A stretch of DNA of 64,000 nt. It comes from Carposina sasakii (Eukaryota > Arthropoda > Insecta > Lepidoptera > Carposinidae). The position numbers were made by a program, and so were the translations under genes. Under the pieces are notes generated by a model that did not search any database, was not told the DNA's origin, and worked only from the letters and a program-made list of their open reading frames with translations. Shown here piece by piece: positions 57,240 through 64,000 of the stretch. Numbering within the stretch: the first letter of the stretch is position 1; every line of letters begins with the position of its first letter. Location of the stretch: contig CP053154.1 in assembly GCA_014607495.2 (NCBI GenBank), positions 12,276,001 through 12,340,000 on the forward strand, read 5' to 3'.

Positions 57240-57380
57240 TATGGTGGAAGTGCTACGATAACGAACGTCAATAGGAAACGATATTACACTGTCTAAGCAC
57301 CCTGATATTTAAGGTCTTAAAGGTGTCATTTTAAATATTCCATAACATATAGATATAACAATATCAAGGATTATCTAATA

Positions 57381-57610
57381 CTAGTGGATCTCGCGACTTC
57401 GTCCGCGTGGACTGCAGAAAAAACAAAATGTCGAAATTATCCGGGATAGAAATATTTTCTCGGGATAAAAAGTAGTCTATGTGTTAATCCAGGGTGTCAG
57501 CTAATTCCACACAAAATTTTATCAAAATCACTCCAGCGGTTTTTACGTGAGAGAGTAACAAACATCCATCCGTACTTATAAACTTTCGCGTTTATAATAT
57601 TATTACTCGA
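57381..57610 (-). mobile_element. Short Helitron, family with 45.7-kb copy
   Basis: The - strand ends GTCCACGCGGACGAAGTCGC and then a CTAG at 57381-57384. The 5' side has AATATTATAAACGCGAAAG. Blocks match 45704-45923 in order. Confidence 0.85.
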
Positions 57611-58789
57611 AGTAGGATTAATGTGATTTCCGCTCTCACTCATTGTTGGGGCCACACAATACACATATTTTAACTACGCCGCAGTGCATCTACTTGGGGT
57701 AATTTGACTTATTTTACCCGACTACAGACAGTTCAGTTCTGTCCCATTGTCTGTTTACTTTATAGGAATGTTTGTGTTGCTCTGAGGTCGAGAAATAAGT
57801 TGCAAAAAACTACAAATGGCGTTAAAAGTTGTTTTTAATCTTTATTTGTAGAGTAGTTTGGGTAATTAATAAATAGTTCACTGAATAATCTAACTCAATA
57901 GAAATAAAACGTAATTCTTAGGAAGCAATACGAGTATTTCTTTCATAGGGTTTTAATTAATAAAAATCTTAATTTTCTTCGAGTACCTGTTAATTTTCGA
58001 GTTAGCAAAACTTAAAAACGTTCGCACACTTCCTTTTGTGAAAAGTAAAATTCAATCACGAATTTTAATTCCGATATTTTATCAAGGCCGAACACAAGCC
58101 GTGTACGATTCGACGAACAATGTCCGGAGTCAGAGTCTCTCGCGAAATATTATTAATTTCTCAACTTGCCCGATGGAGGGCAATTAAAACTTCTAGACAG
58201 AATGTGGATCTCGGAGAACTTGCGATTCTTAATTCTTTTTCATTTAATTTCATCTTTCGATCGAAGATAAATCTCTGTGCCAACGTGCGGGTACGTGCTC
58301 GATCTCTTATTGCAGCTTTGCACGAACTTTTACGGGCAATCTAACTATCCCGCCATGCTTTTACAGAAGCAGAACGTTAAAGTGAAACGTCTATTTTATT
58401 GCTAATTTGTTTTGTTCTTTAGTACGAGATTTGATGGTGCTGTAATAGGATCTCGGCGGTCATTTCCTGTTCGCGTATGTTGATACTTCTTATGTTCTTA
58501 TAAAATTCACTGGGGTGTAATCTGGACAATATATTTTAATTTAATTAGAGTCGCAAACAACGATGTTATATTGAATTATAGATACAATCCACATTGGAAA
58601 GCTCAAATGGTTTAGTAAATGTGATTGGTGCGCTCTGTTGATCTTTAATGGAGTTTGGGATGGATAATTGCGTAGTTGGAGTCCCAAAACTTTCCGCTAA
58701 ATTTCATGTTTTATACATAACTTATTCTAGCACCTTGTAACCCTATAATTATATTAACATTTTATCTTCATTATGGTTATTTTCTTATA
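57611..58789. other. No recognised gene
   Basis: The frame 58120-58344 (+) opens with a plausible ATG but has no domain, signal peptide or splice donor; no repeats are recognised. Confidence 0.35.
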
Positions 58790-59050
58790 CAGGATGTAAC
58801 AAAAAGGGTATGTTAAGCGAAAAGCTACGTAAATAGCCCACTGTAGAGAACCTATCCACAAAATTTGAGACATGAAATTACATGTTTATTTTTCACGATA
58901 GTATGGAGATTTTTTTAATATCTCAGGAATTTTCATACAATCTTAAAAAATAAACATGAGATTTCGAGTCTCAAATTTTGTGGATAGGTTCTCTACAGTG
59001 GGCTATTTACATAGCTATTTCGCTTATCATACCCTTTTTGTTACACCATG
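58790..59050. mobile_element. Palindromic TA-flanked MITE, family C
   Basis: CAGGATGTAACAAAAAGGG and TTACACCATG are flanked by TA. The arms are long and well kept: AGAACCTATCCACAAAATTT occurs in both. It is a better-preserved sister of 22350-22599. Confidence 0.9.
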
Positions 59051-59687
59051 TATATTCACCAGGAGATGATTTATTTATTATGATGACGCCTAAAAACTGT
59101 AAAATTATTTTCTCTTTCATGGAAAATAGCATTGAAGGTATAATTAAACAAAAAAATACTCATTCCTAATTACTTCTGAGGTTACAAAATCTTTAGGTAC
59201 TGTAGTGTAAACACTTCCTAAATGAACTTAGACATTGTATAAAAACAACATTTGAAAGCAAAATGTTAAGAATTTCCATAAACTTTAGGCAATGATTACC
59301 TAAGACAATGTTTAAATTATTTTGTAGTACACGATTCTATCAGCTGTTGCAGAAAACCCAACTACTCGTGCCTTATAAACTTGACACTAATGTCCATCGG
59401 ATACACGACTTTCTTAATCATGATCATAGGGTGTCAAATAACTTGTTTCCCAGAAATACATAGTGTTACAAAGACAGATTAGTACGCCGATCGACCGATG
59501 AAGATACATTGCTTGGAATCGACACGTGTCCCGTACCGGTTCATGATTGATGCCTATCGTAAGCACATGATACAAGAAGAATACGTTAATATAGAGAGGT
59601 GACTTTAATTATCTCGAATCAGACCAGATTCTTAAAACTGATGATTATATTAGGTATAGATATTAAAATTTACTTTACTACAAAATA
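59051..59687. other. No recognised feature
   Basis: No feature recognised. Confidence 0.4.
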
Positions 59688-59737
59688 GAGCGTTTTTACA
59701 CTAGACAACACGGCTACGACACGACCATGACAACATA
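59688..59737. mobile_element. Left end of MITE family E
   Basis: GAGCGTTTTTACACTAGACA and ACGACACGACCATGAC match the left arm of 57071-57239; cut by the next element. Confidence 0.7.
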
Positions 59738-59813
59738 AGCTTCGAGCACACCGGATGCGTATGCATGCACGTAAGCGTAGACGTACCTACGAGTATATAC
59801 GTACCTCTGAGTA
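59738..59813. mobile_element. Left half of MITE family D
   Basis: TTCGAGCACACCGGATGCG and CGTAAGCGTAGACGTACC match 23816-23880; the second arm is absent. Confidence 0.75.
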
Positions 59814-59815
59814 TA

Positions 59816-60077
59816 TAGGGATGTTTTTTCGTTGCCACCCTTAACGAAGGGTACGTACTCTATACATCAACGAAAGTAAGTTTATGCCAAAAAAATGCTG
59901 GGAAACGATGTCATTTTTTTTATTTTCTTTTTATTTTTTTAGTTACTTGATTGGGCCAACTTTATAGTGTCCAGTGTTGATGGTAGTTTCCCAGGTATGC
60001 TTCCATGGAGAAAAATGATTGTGTTGATGAGGAGATTCCGTAGTTTTCGGGAACGTTGACGACCAAAAATCAACCTG
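59816..60077. mobile_element. MITE family B, reversed, internally deleted
   Basis: GTTTTTTCGTTGCCACCCTT at the left and CGACCAAAAATCAACCTG at the right are the reversed ends of 47149-47530. TA lies on both sides. It is 262 bp against 382. Confidence 0.8.
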
Positions 60078-60085
60078 TATAGTAT

Positions 60086-60186
60086 GGCTCATTTTCCACT
60101 AGACAACACAACCACGACAAGTCCTCCGATAGATGATAAAATGTCGTGGTCGTGTCATTGTCGTGTCGTCTAGTGGAAAAACGCCC
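60086..60186. mobile_element. MITE family E, short complete copy
   Basis: CATTTTCCACTAGACAACAC at the left and CGTCTAGTGGAAAAACGCCC at the right pair. The 101-bp copy is shorter than the 169-bp relative. Confidence 0.75.
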
Positions 60187-60375
60187 GTATACGTATTAAA
60201 TGATTTTCCTTCTTTACAGGGACAGTTACGAGTACAGGTTCTGTACTTGTCTATGTTTCCTCACAGAGAATAATAAATTAAATAAATAAATAAATTGGTG
60301 TAGTGTAAGTTAGTGTAATAGTGTAAGTTTATACTTTATCGTCTGAGAAAATGAACCAATAATAATTTCTATTAA

Positions 60376-60480
60376 GGGGTCGCCCACCACCGGACCCTAC
60401 ACCCTCCGCTGACCTTCGGATCTGCCGACTCATGATCACGAACACAAGACACTACAGTCGCAACGAGAAGCCAGATCCAT
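60376..60480 (+). mobile_element. Left arm of the fold-back family
   Basis: GGTCGCCCACCACCGGACCC, then CACGAACACAAGACACTACA and GAGAAGCCAGATCC match 34297-34400. A decayed right arm may be at 60831-60890, separated by about 350 bases that include the (TA)n run. Confidence 0.7.
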
Positions 60481-60770
60481 CCGACCAACACCCGTAGCAT
60501 GCATCACCATAAATACATCGCTGCTAATCCGAAATGTACCATATTAAAAAAAAAACTTTTAAATCGATTCATATGTCTCGCCAAATTTGCACCCGTTGGC
60601 TAGTTTGTAAAAAAAGAGGTTAATGTAGCCAACACAATGATATATACCTTTTCCCTTGTTAAAATACAATCTCTAGAAATGTTACGTGAAATGGTACGTG
60701 CCCTACAAAGTTTTGCCAGTTATGGACTTCGTTCTTTACATGAAAACTAGCAGTACCCAAGCTAACTAGC

Positions 60771-60777
<7 letters not shown>

Positions 60778-60811
<34 letters not shown>
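60778..60811. repeat. (TA)n microsatellite
   Basis: An uninterrupted alternating TA run of about 34 bases. Confidence 0.95.
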
Positions 60812-60813
<2 letters not shown>

Positions 60814-60890
60814 TGCTATGCTAGGATCTGGTTACCGCGACTGTAGTTAGTTGTGATCGTCATCATGAATTAGCAGATTCCAGTGGACCC

Positions 60891-61340
60891 ATACTAATGT
60901 TACATTTTTGCAAGCGACAGTGAGGTTCGCTAAGTAATCGAAACATTATAATCGCTTATACGAGTAATAGCGCTTTGACATCACTTCGTTCAAGAAACGC
61001 ATTAAATTAAGGCTTTCCATTGTAGGTTTGATAACTTTTCAATCTTTCAATGGATTGTTAAATGAACACATTCTTTGAGGCCTCAGGACGCTATCTCTAC
61101 AAACTCGCACAAATTATCAAATCTTCAAATTCACACCTTTGCAGTCGTACAATCAATTTGTACTGCCGATTATTCTTTGATAGGTTCATACATGTAAACA
61201 CGCACTAAATTTGTACCAATTACGTATTATTGGGGCTTTAGTGATGGTCATTGCGGCGTGACGTGATTTGAACATGTTAACCGGTTTTGCATAATTTAAA
61301 GGGATTTAGGTGAGCAATGCACTGCCCGTATATAAACCAA
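60891..61340. other. No recognised feature
   Basis: No feature recognised. Confidence 0.4.
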
Positions 61341-61545
61341 CTAGTAGGTAGGTAGGGACGACAGAAAAAATTGAATCTCGAAATTTTCCGGGAACTAAAT
61401 TTTTTTCGGGATAAAAAGTAGCCTATTTGAGATTGAGGCTCTTATAGACTGACTGGCTGTGTACAAAATTTCATTCAAATCGATCCATTTTTTTGGTGTG
61501 AAAGCTAAACAAGTAAACTTACTTACTTTTGCATTTACAATACCT
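61341..61545 (-). mobile_element. Helitron, diverged
   Basis: CTAG at 61341-61344, then AAATTTTCCGGGAAC, CGGGATAAAAAGTAGCC and a TGCATTTACAATA-like 5' region on the - strand follow the Helitron order of 57381-57610. Confidence 0.6.
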
Positions 61546-61844
61546 GAAATGCTAGATTTACTACTACGAATTTAGCATGAGCCATTTTTTGCCGTCGCCG
61601 GTTCGGCCGTCCGGTTCGAAATCAATCTAAAAATGTTAAAACTATGTTTCCTGTAAATGTAGACAAAGTTACATATATAATTTGAATAAATACAATAATG
61701 AAATTTCATATTATTTGTATCAACTCTAATATGTTCACACACCACATATCAGCCGGCGTCATAACAACTTTTCAAAAGTTGAATAATGCAAGCAATGTAG
61801 GTACTCCAGTACAGTTAGAAGATAATATGCTAAGGATATTTTAA

Positions 61845-61945
61845 TAATCCTGTTTTGACGCTGTGCTTCACTAGAAAACATCAGCTGCATCTCCTTCCGT
61901 GCATTTCGAAAGAGTCGACTGCGGAACTTGGGCATTAAGTATTTA
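61845..61945 (+). repeat. Repeat family Q
   Basis: CGCTGTGCTTCACTAGAAAA, CAGCTGCATCTCCTTCCG and GAGTCGACTGCGGAACTTGG match 8428 and 32678. Confidence 0.6.
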
Positions 61946-62292
61946 CTATTTTGCTGGTAACATCACTAATCCACGTATTTCAAATTAAAAATTGTTCAAG
62001 TTCGCCGAAAACATTTGTGCCTTAAGCCGGGCAAAGTAAAGAACGTAAAAGTCGGTATTTAATGGCCGTGAACTGCGGAAAATGCTAAAAGTTTTCATGT
62101 TGTTAAGTTTTAAAATGTTGATAAGTTTTCAACAAAACAATCAAGTACAAGCGAAGTTTATCTATGATTAATATTAGTGAACTTTTGTTTGGATGACTTT
62201 ATATGTTTTCTATCTTCTATTATGGATGAACTGAAATTATTTTTATTGTATGTTTTCTTTACATTTTGGTACTAAACTTCAATTGGTAGCAA

Positions 62293-62631
62293 AGGATCAG
62301 GAGGTCTACTCTGAAGTGACGATAAACGAAGCATCGGCCGAATATCGAGGTGTTTCCTACTACGAACTTCCTTCGATCGAATCAGTAGCGCCGTTTTTTC
62401 ATTCGGTTCGATCGAACTCTATTTGACAGGTATAAGGCTAGATAATAGAAAGCTTATAATATTAGTCAATGTGAATTATTCTCTATGGTTCCGAATGAGT
62501 TGTGAACTCAGATGAATGAATCCGAATAAATTTCGTCGTAGGGTCAAAGGCTGTCAAAGGCTTCGATTCTGTCGTGCTTCGGTCGGACCGAAAGATTTGA
62601 AAGCGGCATTTCAGAGTAGACCCCCTTACCT
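62293..62631. mobile_element. Candidate fold-back element
   Basis: GGTCTACTCTGAAGTG at about 62302 pairs with CATTTCAGAGTAGACC at about 62608. Further inside, TCGGCCGAAT and TTCGGTCGGACCGAA are loosely related. The open frame 62516-62791 begins inside and shows no domain. Confidence 0.5.
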
Positions 62632-64000
62632 GTTGTTAATTTCGTGCGAAATGCGTCGTAACACTTGGCTTAGTGAAGAGACGGTATACGACATGGTTAA
62701 ATTGGTTGACGTCATATCTGCAAGGTCTCTGGCGACTATGCAACGAACATACTGTGACAAAATTTTTTGTTTGCAGATAAATACACCTTAAAATTAAATG
62801 TACCCTGTATGTAATAAATGAAATGTATAAATCTACAGACATCCCGCTACAAGAAAGGATAATTTAAAATAGATATTTAACAATAAATCATTCATTAGCG
62901 ACACGTGTATCTTTCTAGCAAGTCCTATCAACGAATACAGAACTTGTTGTTTGAAAACAAAATAAATTTTATAAAGAACTCGACAAATTTGCAGCAGAGA
63001 ACTCAATAACATTTTGCAAAGTTAGTGTAGCGAACAGCACATGTATGTTCCAGACGATCGAGCTCAATGTTCTGAAGTCTGGACGAGACGCCCGCCGCAA
63101 GGCCTGGTATACCTAAATAATATGTACATCATATTCTTAACTTTTATACAACAAGCTGTGTTTAAAATACCATTACTTAAGGCATTATCATTACGAAATA
63201 TTACCCATTTTTCTTTTAGATACACCATCTAATCTGAAACTCTATGATTTTGGGGAAATTTTAATGTACCTAGGTGCATAGATTTCATATGTATTTATTT
63301 CTACTAATATTAAATGTTATTTCTACTATCATTCGGTATGCCATAACGGCTTAAATACAATAGGTATATACGAACTAGAAATATGGTAGATGGGGCCCGT
63401 GAGACAGTGTGTAGCGGCGTGTCTGAACAGGAAATTTCATTTCGTATCAGAAATTATACTTACTGTATAATAGCATTTTTGAAAAAATGTTCTAAGTAGA
63501 TGCCTTAACATCGAGCTCTTCTAGTTAAGATTACCTGTAACTCAAACACAACTTAGATTAGATTAAAGATCGTAACAGACGGATTTAATAAAGTAAGATG
63601 TCAGGATCGATAGCAAACTAAGCTTAAACATTAAGCCAGATTAATGTAATGCAACACAGTTATAGGTAGACGTAATTCAGACGCCCCGCGGTAAGCAAGC
63701 CATGCTCTACCTGACTCTCGTGTAGAATTGGGTATTAAAGCCTCTAACCAGCTGTTTAGATTCCCAACGCGACGCAGTTTCAATGTAACACGCGCTTCTA
63801 TCGGGTAATGGGTATTGCACTCCAATGTAATTGTGTCTCTAGGTTAATGGTATAGAGTTTATAGTAGGAGACGAGATTTTTGATGTTTTGTTGCTAGGTG
63901 GCATTGTAGACTGCTGATTATTGACTGAAGATTTTGGAGTCAACTTAGGTTTATTTGTTTTTTTTGTCACAAAAGACACGAATCAAGTCAATAATGATAA
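62632..64000. other. No recognised gene
   Basis: Frames 62636-62842 (-), 63041-63232 (+) and 63631-63825 (-) have no recognisable domain or splice context. Confidence 0.35.

Noticed and set aside
58120..58344. A 74-codon + strand gene
   Set aside because: It has no signal peptide, domain, splice site or polyadenylation context, and its length is within chance expectation.
62516..62791. A 91-codon + strand gene
   Set aside because: It starts inside a fold-back candidate, lacks any known domain, and overlaps another frame on the opposite strand.

Overview
The window looks like AT-rich nuclear DNA from a moth or butterfly (Lepidoptera). The main evidence is its repeats. Several Helitrons begin TC..ACTAATATTATAAA and end GGACGAAGTCG..CTAG. 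A short retroposon family ends in a conserved 3' block plus a (GAT)n tail. tRNA-derived SINEs and many small TA-flanked inverted-repeat elements are also present. No bacterial, organellar or viral gene organisation is visible. Almost every open frame is short and either lies in a repeat or has no coding character. One 500-base run of N (13076-13575) is an assembly gap.

Host gene content is very sparse. Two short segments look like true N-terminal coding exons. One at 1283-1361 (+) encodes a probable signal peptide or first membrane segment and ends at a GTAAGT donor in phase 1. One at 11920-12101 (-) encodes a short N-terminus with a strong hydrophobic segment and ends at a GTAAGC donor. No later exon of either could be recognised. 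The window is best read as a very long first intron of the + strand gene, with a second gene starting inside it on the opposite strand. A third, unrecognised coding-like segment lies at 17955-18152 (-).

The rest is transposon debris. Retroelements: LINE C-terminal remnants at 439-513, 2343-2435 and 5178-5468, a frameshifted LINE endonuclease at 47615-48385, RTE-type 3' ends, and at least three tRNA-derived SINE families. DNA transposons: a decayed hAT transposase at about 33960-35870, Helitrons (best copy 44044-44839), and about fifteen MITEs or fold-back elements in many families. Four of the MITEs or pieces are packed end to end at 59688-60186. Layout: 1-6 kb, exon plus LINE and SINE debris; 7-13 kb, SINE-like repeats, a TA-flanked MITE and the minus-strand exon; 14-30 kb, SINEs and MITEs; 32-40 kb, SINE pieces, the hAT relic, a hairpin and an inverted pair of retroposons; 40-48 kb, MITEs, Helitrons and the LINE endonuclease; 49-64 kb, Helitrons, palindromic MITEs and long stretches with no recognisable feature.

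No new gene system was found. The most unusual signals are: a SINE-like family whose tRNA-Thr-like module lies near its 3' end, with one copy bounded by a 19-bp target duplication; a 74-nt microRNA-like hairpin at 38072-38145; a 22-bp perfect palindrome flanked by a 7-bp duplication inside a repeat; a duplicated CpG-containing non-coding block near 20.0-20.7 kb; and the antisense exon inside the presumed intron.
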